From positions 22,559,379 to 22,623,378 of the forward strand of contig OX235263.1 in NCBI GenBank assembly GCA_944472135.2: a stretch of DNA of 64,000 bases, written 5' to 3'. The position numbers and the translations under genes are program-made. Shown here one piece after another: positions 33,330 to 45,429 of this stretch. Origin of the DNA: Trichobilharzia regenti. Taxonomy: Eukaryota; Platyhelminthes; Trematoda; Strigeidida; Schistosomatidae. Under the pieces are notes generated by a model. The model saw nothing but the letters and a program-made list of their open reading frames with translations, ran no database searches and had not been told where the DNA came from. Position 1 is the stretch's first letter. Each line of letters starts with the position of its first letter.

Positions 33330-34965
33330 TACCAAGTAAAATACTAAGTTCCATCATCCCAGAGAGAATAAAATATGCACTGGATACAGAACTCCACCAC
33401 CCCCAGAAACAAGCTGGATTCAGGAAAGGCATATCATATGCTGTGCATCGGTGGCATAGCGGTTAGGACGCTCGCCGACCATGCCTCACATGGTCCGAGG
33501 TTTGATCCCCAGCCGACGCCCTCCTTTACCTCGCTAAACCAGAAATAATGCTGATAAAAAGAGGAAAGGTTGGGCATGAGGCTAGCAACCCCATCCTGTA
33601 AAATTAAACACTGCTGCAGAAACTTCAAGCCAATAGCTTGAAGCCCTATGTTCTACTGGGAATGTGAAGGAAAAAAATTATTCTATATTATATGCTGATC
33701 AAACTGCAACTCTACGTACTCATCGTCATCACAGAACAAAGCATAGAATGGCAGTCAAACCTCTGCCTCAGCAGCCTTATCGACTTTAAAAAAGCTTTCG
33801 ACAGACAGCATTGACTAAGAAGTAATTTGGAAACTGATTTAATACTACTGTGTGCAGCGTCCAAGTTCTTACCGACCTCATTCAACAACTGGCTATATGA
33901 CAATGCTACGTGTCAAGTGATCCACAATGGAAAACTCAGCGAGTGAATACAGGAGTAATAGAAGGATACTACTGCCTACTATAACCGATGATATTCCTAA
34001 ATGTGGTGGACTGCATCATGCAGAAGACTCTGGGGAGTGAGGAGACAGAAGTACTCCGGACTACCGATAAGAAGACTCTAGAGGATCTGGATTTCGCGCA
34101 CGGATGATATATGTTTAATGTCACGTAAACACGATGACTTGCAGGCGAGCACCAACAAACTGGCCGAAGAAGCAGGCAGCGAAGACAGGACTCCACGTGA
34201 ACTTGGAGAAGTCGGGGTGATGAACATAACCAAACAACATCAACAACGACAACAACCAGCACAAATCATCAACAACGAAAGAGATATGACACAGAACCCT
34301 TCCTTCACTCATCTAGGAAGCATGGTTTCAACCATAGGCAGATAGCACGGATGAAGATGCCCAAACCAACCACAATTGGAAAGGTAAGATACGCCTTCAT
34401 CAACCTGAAACCAGTTTAGAAATCTTCTGCATTCCTCAGTATAAAGAATAAAATTCGGGTTTTCAACACAAATGTGAATTCGGTTCTTTTACGCGGCTCA
34501 GAAACTTGGCATGCGTGTCACGAAAAGGATTTCCAACAAGTCACCGACTTTTATTATTAGATGCCCGCTTCACTGACTGCATACTGAGTACCACATGTCC
34601 AGCCGGTTAGAAAGAATTAGTGACAAGAAACTCTGACTGGCTGGCAACAAGTCAACAAACAAGAGCCGACTGCTCAGCAAATAGGTAGGGGAAAATGGAG
34701 ATGAACTGATCAGGTATAGCCTGAGGCGACCACTGAACGACATTGCTCTCATTGCAGTCCACCCTCGAGTGGGGTGGTGAATGGGAAGCGACGAGTGAGT
34801 CGTTAGTGCGAGAGTGACATGGAGGAGATCGTACGAATCGGAGGAGATTAGAGATTATGGGTGATCGTGGATCTAACCAGCTGAAGAGGATAGCAGGGAA
34901 TAAAACAAAGTAAAGATGTGTTGTTGAAGCTCTGCTTTCCACTCGGAACCCAAGGGATTAATAAT
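33330..34965 (+). mobile_element. RTE-like family A LINE, interrupted by a SINE
   Basis: It begins in the SKILSSIIPERIK segment (about 33340-33375), then QAGFRKGIS, where the SINE at 33444-33684 cuts in. The LINE resumes with ADQTATLRTHRHH and a SLIDFKKAFDR motif A (about 33773-33805), RT palm and SRKHDDLQASTNKLAEEAG (34118-34175), and C-terminal pieces down to the tail GCTCTGCTTTCCACTCGG at about 34929-34946. The frame is broken in many places. Confidence 0.8.
33444..33684 (+). mobile_element. Gly-headed SINE, body type 2, nested in a LINE
   Basis: Head TGCATCGGTGGCATAGCGG, body with CTTTACCTCGCTAAACC and GAGGCTAGCAACCCCATC, and tail TTGAAGCCCTATGTTCTACT plus an A run. ATATCATATGCTG (33431-33443) and ATATTATATGCTG (33685-33697) flank it, 12 of 13 bases matching. 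Removing the SINE and one repeat restores the LINE order seen at 3.47 kb. Confidence 0.9.
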
Positions 34966-36403
34966 ACCATAATGATGGCCTTATTATGAACAAAATATTT
35001 GCACAGTTTACAGGATCCTCAGCGTAATTAATTGCGTAACAGTTCCTCTTCGTCCATGATTCCCTAAATACACTAGTAATCCATACAATATCATGTGACG
35101 CAATGCTGTTCAATCAGAACCACAAACTAATTCCTTATGATATTTTCCTACGTCTCTGAGAAATCTGCACAGGTACTTTAAAGCGTGTGTGCATCAGAAA
35201 TTTTTCTTACTCAAGGACATAACTAAATGATTAAAACAAGAAAAATGACAAGAAATATGGCACATTTTGGTCTTAGCAAAATTGAGTAAACTTGATATGC
35301 CCAAAAATTTGAGACAATTTCTTAGCTTCCCGATGAAATGGAGCTAAAAGCATATGAATATAAGAGTACTTTACTGAAGCAGCAGATTTTTATACACAAT
35401 ACAGGAGAGACATCATTACTCTTAATGTTATCATGTAATATATCATAAGTCTTTGTTGTACTTGTTATAGATACCACGAAATAGACAAATAAATTAAAAC
35501 ACTAAGTTCACAGAAAGTCGCAGAGCAAAGTTGAATGTAAGCAAATCATCATTAGATTTCCCAAAGTTACACTGAAAAGTCGTAATCACGAGAGTTTATT
35601 AAGTTAAGTACTTGGTCAGATTCTCGTCAGTGCCACTGAAGAACATAGTGATATCTGGAAATTGAAAAAAGTTAGAGTTCAGGGATCTTTCAATTCAACC
35701 CTCCCAAGTAATGAAGTAGCCGACCAACTCAACGCATAGCTTGAATGCTTCGCTTCAACCAATACTGTGGTTGTGGATGCACAGTGATCAATAGTTCCAA
35801 GCTATGAGGAAATAGTTGTGCAGCGATCCTTTGTTCCCATTGGCTCTCTAACTGGCATTCACTTGTGAAGAAATGAGCCTCTGAAAGGTTTCCTAAATAT
35901 TATGCCCATTGAGGTAAAAAGACTCATAAAATCGGCTGGCTTTTTCTCGGATGCTTTTAAATTCGGATGGGTCTGTCAGCTGATAAGGGGTGAAAGAAAA
36001 ACGAAAATTATTTCGCCATGAGTCTATTTCATTGACGATGTTTTCAACACACCTGCAACTAGAAAACCAAATATGTGGTCAAATAAATCTTTTGATGGTT
36101 GACATAATTATTGTTTCGACATTTTCCACCTGAACAATCAGCTCTTCGATATGTAATCTATTTTCGCACGTCAGCTAACAAACTATCAAATTACCCATCA
36201 TATGATTTACCACAGTAGGTTTATCTCAGCATGTAGATATGTGAAACGACACGCAAATATCTCACTCATAAAGATATATATCTATATATTTCTTTTCTCA
36301 AGAGAAGGGATACTTCTATGTCAAAACAATATCTTCTTTATTCATTTCAGTTGCACAGAAAAATACATTTGATAAACACAGGAAGCAGCCACCTGACTCT
36401 TTA
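34966..36403. other. Unassigned stretch, possible trace of another LINE
   Basis: The segment at about 35690-36000 has codons resembling a LINE linker (ADQLN, TNTVVVDA, then SAGFFSDAFKFGW) but no diagnostic motif. I do not assign it. The rest is AT-rich with no recognised feature. Confidence 0.35.
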
Positions 36404-36404
36404 A

Positions 36405-36446
<42 letters not shown>
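36404..36446. repeat. (TA)n microsatellite
   Basis: About 40 bases of nearly pure TA sit directly at the 5' edge of a family A LINE copy, so the LINE may have inserted next to or within the tract. Confidence 0.9.
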
Positions 36447-36448
<2 letters not shown>

Positions 36449-37245
36449 AAGATAGGACTTCAAGTGAGCATAGAGAAAACAGAGGTGATGAAGATTCCTG
36501 GACAACAGCAACCATAACAACAACAGGCAGCAACCAGCCAGCATAGATGGGAGAAATTTGAAAGAGACAACCTCCTTCACCTACCTGCCTATCTGGGAAG
36601 CATTGTTTCAGCTACAGGCAGATGGAACTGATGATGATATCAAAGCAACGAGGATAGGGAAAGCAAGACAAGCTGTCATCACAGTGAAGTCTGTGTGGAG
36701 GTCAACAGCACTCAGCGTGAAAAACAAGATCCGGATTTTCAACTCCAATGGGAAATCAGTGCTACCCACTATTTGGATCAGAGAATTAGCGTCGCACCGC
36801 GTCACGAAAGGCATTTGAACAAACCACAGACCTTCAACAACAGCTCACTTCGCTCAATACTATTCAAGATCAGACGGCCGGCCAGAAAAAATCACCAATG
36901 ATTAGGGATCTCTGACAATGAGCGAATCAATCCAATAGGAACCATTTGTTCAATAGGATTGTGTGCAGGAAGAAATGGAGGTGGATTGGCTGGCCATACT
37001 CTGAGAAGACAAACCAACAAGTGAGTGACATCACACGCTAAGACGTTGTTTGAGTGGAACCCGAACGGGAAGCGGTTGGTTGGTTGTCAGTGTGAGGGTG
37101 AGGTGACATGGAGGAGGTGATGTGATGAGGAGATGAAAGCATGTGAGCGGACGTGTAGACAGGTTAAAACTTTGGCAGGAAACCGAACGCACCGGCGGCG
37201 TCCGGCTGAATCCCTATGCTCCTCTGTGAATTAAACGAAACAATA
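36447..37245 (+). mobile_element. RTE-like family A LINE, 5'-truncated 3' end
   Basis: It starts at TCAAAGATAGGACTTCAAG, the segment for SKIGLQV, and runs through [14 protein letters not shown] (about 36547-36580), [26 protein letters not shown] (36629-36710) and the C-terminal region to GAATCCCTATGCTCCTCTG (about 37207-37225) and AATAAT. The frame 36558-36818 is open for 86 codons but shifted relative to the family beyond that. Confidence 0.8.
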
Positions 37246-37734
37246 ATAATATAATTTCATGCCTAGAAAACATTTACCACCTCATGAGGATAAAAGCTAC
37301 TTTGAAGTGATGTCGCACACAGTATAGCTAACGCCCCTAACAGACATCCCACCTGTGTAAGAAAACTTCATAAAACACGTTTAAAACAGCTAAACACAAT
37401 ATCTGTAAGGTTACATAATTTATTTAAACCAATGATACAAAATCGTATAAGAATAACTACCTCATAGAATTCAAAGCGTAGCTGACTGCCTCCGTCTATT
37501 CTACCCAATTTAGGCATATTGAAAAGAAAGCACGATAAGCTTGTTTCGTTATAACTTACATATTCAGTTCATTAACTTTTGTTTTTCTATTAAATTTCAG
37601 GCATAACAGCAGGCATAACACTCAATGAAGACGCATATAAATCTAATGCATATACGTAATTATACGAAAATGACATACAAATGATTCCTTTAAATGTATT
37701 CGAAGATTAATCACAAACCATTCAATTTGATGAG
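37246..37734. other. AT-rich DNA without a recognised feature
   Basis: Nothing recognised between two LINE fragments. Confidence 0.4.
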
Positions 37735-38405
37735 AAGACGGTGATGAAGACAACAACCAGCACTAATCACCATCAACTAAAGCAGTTTTGATGGAGGTCA
37801 CTTTTTTCACTTATCTACAAGCATTCAGCACAGAAAAGGATGTCAAAGTCATAATCAGAAAGACAAGACAAAACTTTATCACTTTGAAATCAGCCTGGAA
37901 ACCTTCTGTATTTACTCAGCATAAACAACAAAATTCATACTTAATCACCAACATTTAGTCAGTTCTTCCATATTGGATTAGGAACTTGATATTCGCATCT
38001 CGAAAAGCATTTTGAACAGACTAATTCAGACTTTAATCAATAACTGCCTTTACTGGCTACATACTGAATACTAAATGGTCAGAAACAACTAACGACAAGA
38101 AACTCGGAGAACGAGCCAACCAAGAACCTATTGCTCAAAAAATACTCAGGAAAGAATGTAGGCAGATCAGACACACTCTGAGAAGACTGTCAAATGAAGC
38201 CGCAAGCCAAACCCTTGAGTGGAACCCGTATGGGAAACGGTGAACTGGTCCTCCGAGGGTGACGTGGACGAGATCATATGAGGAATGGGTGGGAGCACAT
38301 GATCAATTGCAGGGTCAGCTAAAAAGGAATACAGGGAACAACATCAAGTAAAGATGTGCAGCTGAAGTCCCATGTCTCACTCTCAACCCAATGGAATAAG
38401 AATAA
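37735..38405 (+). mobile_element. RTE-like family A LINE, decayed 3' end
   Basis: It follows the family from the region before SFTYL through FITLKSAWK (about 37875-37900) and the C-terminal part to GAAGTCCCATGTCTCACT (about 38365-38382). It resembles the 27.0-28.0 kb copy more than the 55-59 kb copies, sharing the phrase for CVFTQHK, so the two may belong to one subfamily. Confidence 0.7.
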
Positions 38406-38422
38406 AAAACTAATATTTCATA

Positions 38423-38939
38423 TGTTGGTTTGTAGGGATTCGGTTGATTGGTTACAGAATTTCATCATGAGCTGACATTTGTTAGAGAACCATTGGAAAA
38501 CCTGAGAGTACTGAACAACTGTTTTGTCCTAGTTTGGGACTCTTCAACAGTGGGCACCCACCGGGATTCGAACCCAGGACCTTCCGGTTACAAGGCGAGC
38601 TCGTATACCATTAGGCCACTGGGACCCGTTCCAATGGTCCTTGAATTATAACTTCTGCCAATTCACGACATAGCGCGACCGCTAGCCAATGTCTTCGGCG
38701 AGTATTTGTCCTCACACCTGAACCGCTGCACCACAAGTTAGAGTTCAAGGACCATTGGAACGGGTCCCAGTGGCTTAATGGTATACGAGCTCGCCTTGTA
38801 ACCGGAAGGTCCTGTTTTCGAATCCCGGTGGGTGCGTACTGCTGAAGAGTCCCAAACTAGGACAAAAACAGCTGTCCAGTACTCCCAGGTTTTCCAATGG
38901 TTCTCTAACTAATGTCACCTCATGATGAAATCCTGTAAT
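38423..38939. mobile_element. Head-to-head dimer of hammerhead SINEs with 12-bp target-site duplication
   Basis: A - strand monomer (38423-38715) faces a + strand monomer (about 38740-38939). TAATATTTCATA is found at 38411-38422 and again at 38940-38951, a perfect 12-bp direct repeat around the pair. Both arms share the variant GGAACGGG in front of the head, where most other copies have GGATCGGG, so they are closer to each other than to other copies. In both arms the ribozyme is damaged: the left arm has C3 and G12 changed, and the right arm has G12 lost. The right arm is the left edge of the tandem array. Confidence 0.9.
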
Positions 38940-41900
38940 TAATATTTCATACACTTGTTTCCCTTGATAAATTTCGATAGAGAAAGACAGACCAGATTTG
39001 AAGTATAAAATGATATCTTTCTATCTCACAGGTTCTCAACAGCTGCAAACTACCTGAAAATACAATGGTTATAAATAATAACAGTTCATACTTCATTGTT
39101 TGAAAGGCAATAGAGAAAAAATTATAAGGTGAACGCATCATCAGATTTGATCATAGACTGAAATTCAGGGAGTACTGGACAGCTGTTTCGTGCTAGTTTG
39201 AGATTCTTTAGCAGTACACACCTGTGACCCTACAGGAGACTAAAATGTAAGACCTCAAGGTTACAATGCGATTCCATATACTACTAGAATCCTGTCCAAG
39301 TGGCTGAAGGTCCTGTATTCGATCTCCAGTGAGGTGATGGGTAACTATTGCTGAAGAGTCCCAAAACAGCACAAAACAGTACTCGCTGACTTTCACTGTT
39401 TCTTCAAATGATATCAATTCGCGGTCAGAAATGAAACTAAAAGCATCGCAAGTAAGTATCTGACACCGTCTTATTTTTACTACTATGTCAACAATTACTG
39501 GATAGAGAGTTAGAATTGTCACATTTTATAGTTAAAAGTGGATCAATCATTCTTTTCAATGGTTCTCTAACTGATATCAATCCGTGATCAACCCGTAAAA
39601 CATAACTAATCCTTACAAACCAAACTATAGAAAGTTGATCTGATGCTCGCTAGTGACTTGCTACAGGTTGGAGTTTCCTGAGTTCTAGTGAGAAGTCGTG
39701 ACCAGTGAGGTCCAATTAGATGTCACGTGTGTGGATGGATGTCCCACCAACGACAATGGTTGGAGTCGCGCTAAATCACGAATTAGTAGAAGTTAGAATT
39801 CACGAGCCATTGAATCGGGTCCCAGTGGCTGAATGGTATACGAGCTTGCCTTGTAACCGGAAGGTCCTGTTTTCGAATCCCGGTGGGTGCGTACTGCTGA
39901 AGAGTCCCAAACTAGGACAAAAACAGCTGTCCAGTACTCCCAGGTTTTCCAATGGTTCTCTAACTAATGTCACCTCATGATGAAATCCTGTAATTAATAT
40001 TTCATACACTTGTTTCCCTTGATAAATTTCGATAGAGAAAGACAGACCAGATTTGAAGTATAAAATGATATCTTTCTATCTCACAGGTTCTCAACAGCTG
40101 CAAACTACCTGAAAATACAATGGTTATAAATAATAACAGTTCATACTTCATTGTTTGAAAGGCAATAGAGAAAAAATTATAAGGTGAACGCATCATCAGA
40201 TTTGATCATAGACTGAAATTCAGGGAGTACTGGACAGCTGTTTCGTGCTAGTTTGAGATTCTTTAGCAGTACACACCTGTGACCCTACAGGAGACTAAAA
40301 TGTAAGACCTCAAGGTTACAATGCGATTCCATATACTACTAGAATCCTGTCCAAGTGGCTGAAGGTCCTGTATTCGATCTCCAGTGAGGTGATGGGTAAC
40401 TATTGCTGAAGAGTCCCAAAACAGCACAAAACAGTACTCGCTGACTTTCACTGTTTCTTCAAATGATATCAATTCGCGGTCAGAAATGAAACTAAAAGCA
40501 TCGCAAGTAAGTATCTGACACCGTCTTATTTTTACTACTATGTCAACAATTACTGGATAGAGAGTTAGAATTGTCACATTTTATAGTTAAAAGTGGATCA
40601 ATCATTCTTTTCAATGGTTCTCTAACTGATATCAATCCGTGATCAACCCGTAAAACATAACTAATCCTTACAAACCAAACTATAGAAAGTTGATCTGATG
40701 CTCGCTAGTGACTTGCTACAGGTTGGAGTTTCCTGAGTTCTAGTGAGAAGTCGTGACCAGTGAGGTCCAATTAGATGTCACGTGTGTGGATGGATGTCCC
40801 ACCAACGACAATGGTTGGAGTCGCGCTAAATCACGAATTAGTAGAAGTTAGAATTCACGAGCCATTGAATCGGGTCCCAGTGGCTGAATGGTATACGAGC
40901 TTGCCTTGTAACCGGAAGGTCCTGTTTTCGAATCCCGGTGGGTGCGTACTGCTGAAGAGTCCCAAACTAGGACAAAAACAGCTGTCCAGTACTCCCAGGT
41001 TTTCCAATGGTTCTCTAACTAATGTCACCTCATGATGAAATCCTGTAATTAATATTTCATACACTTGTTTCCCTTGATAAATTTCGATAGAGAAAGACAG
41101 ACCAGATTTGAAGTATAAAATGATATCTTTCTATCTCACAGGTTCTCAACAGCTGCAAACTACCTGAAAATACAATGGTTATAAATAATAACAGTTCATA
41201 CTTCATTGTTTGAAAGGCAATAGAGAAAAAATTATAAGGTGAACGCATCATCAGATTTGATCATAGACTGAAATTCAGGGAGTACTGGACAGCTGTTTCG
41301 TGCTAGTTTGAGATTCTTTAGCAGTACACACCTGTGACCCTACAGGAGACTAAAATGTAAGACCTCAAGGTTACAATGCGATTCCATATACTACTAGAAT
41401 CCTGTCCAAGTGGCTGAAGGTCCTGTATTCGATCTCCAGTGAGGTGATGGGTAACTATTGCTGAAGAGTCCCAAAACAGCACAAAACAGTACTCGCTGAC
41501 TTTCACTGTTTCTTCAAATGATATCAATTCGCGGTCAGAAATGAAACTAAAAGCATCGCAAGTAAGTATCTGACACCGTCTTATTTTTACTACTATGTCA
41601 ACAATTACTGGATAGAGAGTTAGAATTGTCACATTTTATAGTTAAAAGTGGATCAATCATTCTTTTCAATGGTTCTCTAACTGATATCAATCCGTGATCA
41701 ACCCGTAAAACATAACTAATCCTTACAAACCAAACTATAGAAAGTTGATCTGATGCTCGCTAGTGACTTGCTACAGGTTGGAGTTTCCTGAGTTCTAGTG
41801 AGAAGTCGTGACCAGTGAGGTCCAATTAGATGTCACGTGTGTGGATGGATGTCCCACCAACGACAATGGTTGGAGTCGCGCTAAATCACGAATTAGTAGA

Positions 41901-44087
41901 AGTTAGAATTCACGAGCCATTGAATCGGGTCCCAGTGGCTGAATGGTATACGAGCTTGCCTTGTAACCGGAAGGTCCTGTTTTCGAATCCCGGTGGGTGC
42001 GTACTGCTGAAGAGTCCCAAACTAGGACAAAAACAGCTGTCCAGTACTCCCAGGTTTTCCAATGGTTCTCTAACTAATGTCACCTCATGATGAAATCCTG
42101 TAATTAATATTTCATACACTTGTTTCCCTTGATAAATTTCGATAGAGAAAGACAGACCAGATTTGAAGTATAAAATGATATCTTTCTATCTCACAGGTTC
42201 TCAACAGCTGCAAACTACCTGAAAATACAATGGTTATAAATAATAACAGTTCATACTTCATTGTTTGAAAGGCAATAGAGAAAAAATTATAAGGTGAACG
42301 CATCATCAGATTTGATCATAGACTGAAATTCAGGGAGTACTGGACAGCTGTTTCGTGCTAGTTTGAGATTCTTTAGCAGTACACACCTGTGACCCTACAG
42401 GAGACTAAAATGTAAGACCTCAAGGTTACAATGCGATTCCATATACTACTAGAATCCTGTCCAAGTGGCTGAAGGTCCTGTATTCGATCTCCAGTGAGGT
42501 GATGGGTAACTATTGCTGAAGAGTCCCAAAACAGCACAAAACAGTACTCGCTGACTTTCACTGTTTCTTCAAATGATATCAATTCGCGGTCAGAAATGAA
42601 ACTAAAAGCATCGCAAGTAAGTATCTGACACCGTCTTATTTTTACTACTATGTCAACAATTACTGGATAGAGAGTTAGAATTGTCACATTTTATAGTTAA
42701 AAGTGGATCAATCATTCTTTTCAATGGTTCTCTAACTGATATCAATCCGTGATCAACCCGTAAAACATAACTAATCCTTACAAACCAAACTATAGAAAGT
42801 TGATCTGATGCTCGCTAGTGACTTGCTACAGGTTGGAGTTTCCTGAGTTCTAGTGAGAAGTCGTGACCAGTGAGGTCCAATTAGATGTCACGTGTGTGGA
42901 TGGATGTCCCACCAACGACAATGGTTGGAGTCGCGCTAAATCACGAATTAGTAGAAGTTAGAATTCACGAGCCATTGAATCGGGTCCCAGTGGCTGAATG
43001 GTATACGAGCTTGCCTTGTAACCGGAAGGTCCTGTTTTCGAATCCCGGTGGGTGCGTACTGCTGAAGAGTCCCAAACTAGGACAAAAACAGCTGTCCAGT
43101 ACTCCCAGGTTTTCCAATGGTTCTCTAACTAATGTCACCTCATGATGAAATCCTGTAATTAATATTTCATACACTTGTTTCCCTTGATAAATTTCGATAG
43201 AGAAAGACAGACCAGATTTGAAGTATAAAATGATATCTTTCTATCTCACAGGTTCTCAACAGCTGCAAACTACCTGAAAATACAATGGTTATAAATAATA
43301 ACAGTTCATACTTCATTGTTTGAAAGGCAATAGAGAAAAAATTATAAGGTGAACGCATCATCAGATTTGATCATAGACTGAAATTCAGGGAGTACTGGAC
43401 AGCTGTTTCGTGCTAGTTTGAGATTCTTTAGCAGTACACACCTGTGACCCTACAGGAGACTAAAATGTAAGACCTCAAGGTTACAATGCGATTCCATATA
43501 CTACTAGAATCCTGTCCAAGTGGCTGAAGGTCCTGTATTCGATCTCCAGTGAGGTGATGGGTAACTATTGCTGAAGAGTCCCAAAACAGCACAAAACAGT
43601 ACTCGCTGACTTTCACTGTTTCTTCAAATGATATCAATTCGCGGTCAGAAATGAAACTAAAAGCATCGCAAGTAAGTATCTGACACCGTCTTATTTTTAC
43701 TACTATGTCAACAATTACTGGATAGAGAGTTAGAATTGTCACATTTTATAGTTAAAAGTGGATCAATCATTCTTTTCAATGGTTCTCTAACTGATATCAA
43801 TCCGTGATCAACCCGTAAAACATAACTAATCCTTACAAACCAAACTATAGAAAGTTGATCTGATGCTCGCTAGTGACTTGCTACAGGTTGGAGTTTCCTG
43901 AGTTCTAGTGAGAAGTCGTGACCAGTGAGGTCCAATTAGATGTCACGTGTGTGGATGGATGTCCCACCAACGACAATGGTTGGAGTCGCGCTAAATCACG
44001 AATTAGTAGAAGTTAGAATTCACGAGCCATTGAATCGGGTCCCAGTGGCTGAATGGTATACGAGCTTGCCTTGTAACCGGAAGGTCC
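38793..44087. repeat. Tandem array, five units of 1055 bp
   Basis: The same sequence recurs with a period of exactly 1055 bases; equivalent points lie at 39720, 40775, 41830, 42885 and 43940. By eye the units are identical, including all their short frames (64, 69, 86 and 104 codons, none with a recognised family). Each unit holds the right part of one SINE with a damaged ribozyme, about 200 bases of unassigned DNA, a decayed inverted SINE pair, a SINE-tail fragment, a SINE leader and the left part of a second SINE. The breakpoint lies within the 20 bases at 38793-38812, which are shared by both SINEs. Confidence 0.95.
39150..39425. mobile_element. Decayed head-to-head SINE pair inside the 1055-bp unit (repeated five times)
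   Basis: A - strand monomer with tail, ribozyme trace and head (39150-39290) meets a + strand remnant (39290-39425) with head, a broken ribozyme (CTGAAGA kept, GACGAAA lost) and tail. The same pair recurs at +1055, +2110, +3165 and +4220. No flanking direct repeat was found, so its age is unknown. Confidence 0.7.
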
Positions 44088-44220
44088 CGGGTTCGAATCC
44101 CAGTGGGTGCGTACTGCCGATGATTCCCAAACTAGGATGAAACAGCTGTCCAGTAGTCCCTGGTTTTCAATGGTTCTCTAACTGATATCAATCCGTGATC
44201 AACCCGTAAATCATTCTTTT
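43985..44220 (+). mobile_element. SM-alpha-like SINE at the right edge of the array
   Basis: The left half equals the unit. From 44088 the sequence departs (CCCGGGTTCG instead of CCTGTTTTCG) and runs into a ribozyme block GTACTGCCGATGATTCC, in which U4 is changed and stem II is weakened. This is the original second SINE that recombined with the one at 38.74-38.94 kb. Confidence 0.85.
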
Positions 44221-45429
44221 GCTAAAATCTGCGCACACATAACTACTGAGTAAATTAAATTTTATGATAAGTGAAAACTTACTAGGTATCTCAAGTCTAC
44301 GCACAATTGACCAGACTACTTTAACTGGTCCATTCCGTGGGATTAAACAGACACATTTCATCCACATTAATATGGATCCAGACTCGTGTAGTAGAACAAT
44401 TAATCTGAAACTCCCTCAGTGAATAATTTGTTTACGATTTGAAACAGATTTGGATGTTTCGACTAATTTCGTAATTACAATCGTTTATTGCCTCTAACCT
44501 GTATATCATTATTAATTATCTGCATACCTCTTTTTGACTTAATTTTTGTTATGTGTCTGTAATTTTGGCTAATCCCTAGTGTCAATGTTTCTGTTTATTA
44601 TTGTGTAATAGTCTTGATAATATGTTGTTCTACGACTGCAACTACATTTGAGCAAAGTCAAGGTGACTGACTTCGTGAAGTGACTTCAAGAAAGGTGTTT
44701 GATCAGTCTAATTTTTGCAAACAGAATTTTAATCAAACCATGTTGAGAATATTCTGCACAGTGCGCATGCCTGAGAAACTTTTGGAACGTATTGCTGCGG
44801 GAAGATATTAAAGAGGCAGTTCTGTATTTTTATTACAACTTGTTATTATTTAATTTAATAGTACTATTTATTCTACCACATTAAATCTTCTTTTGAGATT
44901 GCAGAGATATAAATGTTAACTGTGTGTCACCTATGGATATTAGGCTAGCCACACAGGAAAAAGTATCGAACAGCACCTGCATTCAGACAGAAATACTTGA
45001 GTTTTAGTTGTTACACTAAGTTCGGAGTGAAATTTATCGTAGTTTTCTTTGAAAACTGTGTAATTTGTAGATTGACAACTTAATTTCATGTATCATCACT
45101 TCGTTCAAGTGGCTACTCAAAATTCGGGCGGTTCAAGATAATTTGACCCTGTGAGCTGAGTCTGACGAGCTCTGTTCAAAACAAGTGAAATATCTGTCTG
45201 GTATTTAGATCACTTAGTTCTGGCTAGCGAGCTCTGCTAGTTGATATAAGTGGTATCCGACTACTCATATAAATGATTTAGTAGTCTCTACCACCGTATA
45301 ATAATGTAACTCATCAATAAACTGATCTTTCCAAAATTATAATTAGTAAGTTACCATAAACATGATTTCGCTTTGTCAAGATGGAAACATCTGAATGCGA
45401 AAGTAACCTTCTGAGTTTGTGTTAAATAA
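44221..45429. other. Unassigned stretch between array and CR1-like copy
   Basis: No family motif was seen. The part at 45080-45330 is a little less AT-rich and ends with AATAAACTGATC, so an old LTR or unknown repeat is possible, but I found no second copy in the window. Confidence 0.35.

Noticed and set aside
35640..36060. Possible pre-RT part of another LINE
   Set aside because: A few LINE-like words in a broken frame, but no diagnostic motif; left unassigned.
39208..43742. Five identical 104-codon - strand frames and companion 64-, 69- and 86-codon frames in the tandem array
   Set aside because: They repeat only because the DNA repeats. The 69- and 86-codon frames overlap on opposite strands across a SINE, the 104-codon frame runs antisense over a decayed SINE pair, and none has family-like residues.
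38793..44087. The regular array as a CRISPR-like structure
   Set aside because: Units are 1055 bases, identical throughout, contain SINE parts and have no spacer pattern or cas genes.
44700..45350. Possible LTR (AATAAA near the end, less AT-rich)
   Set aside because: No second copy, no primer-binding site, no gag or pol in reach.
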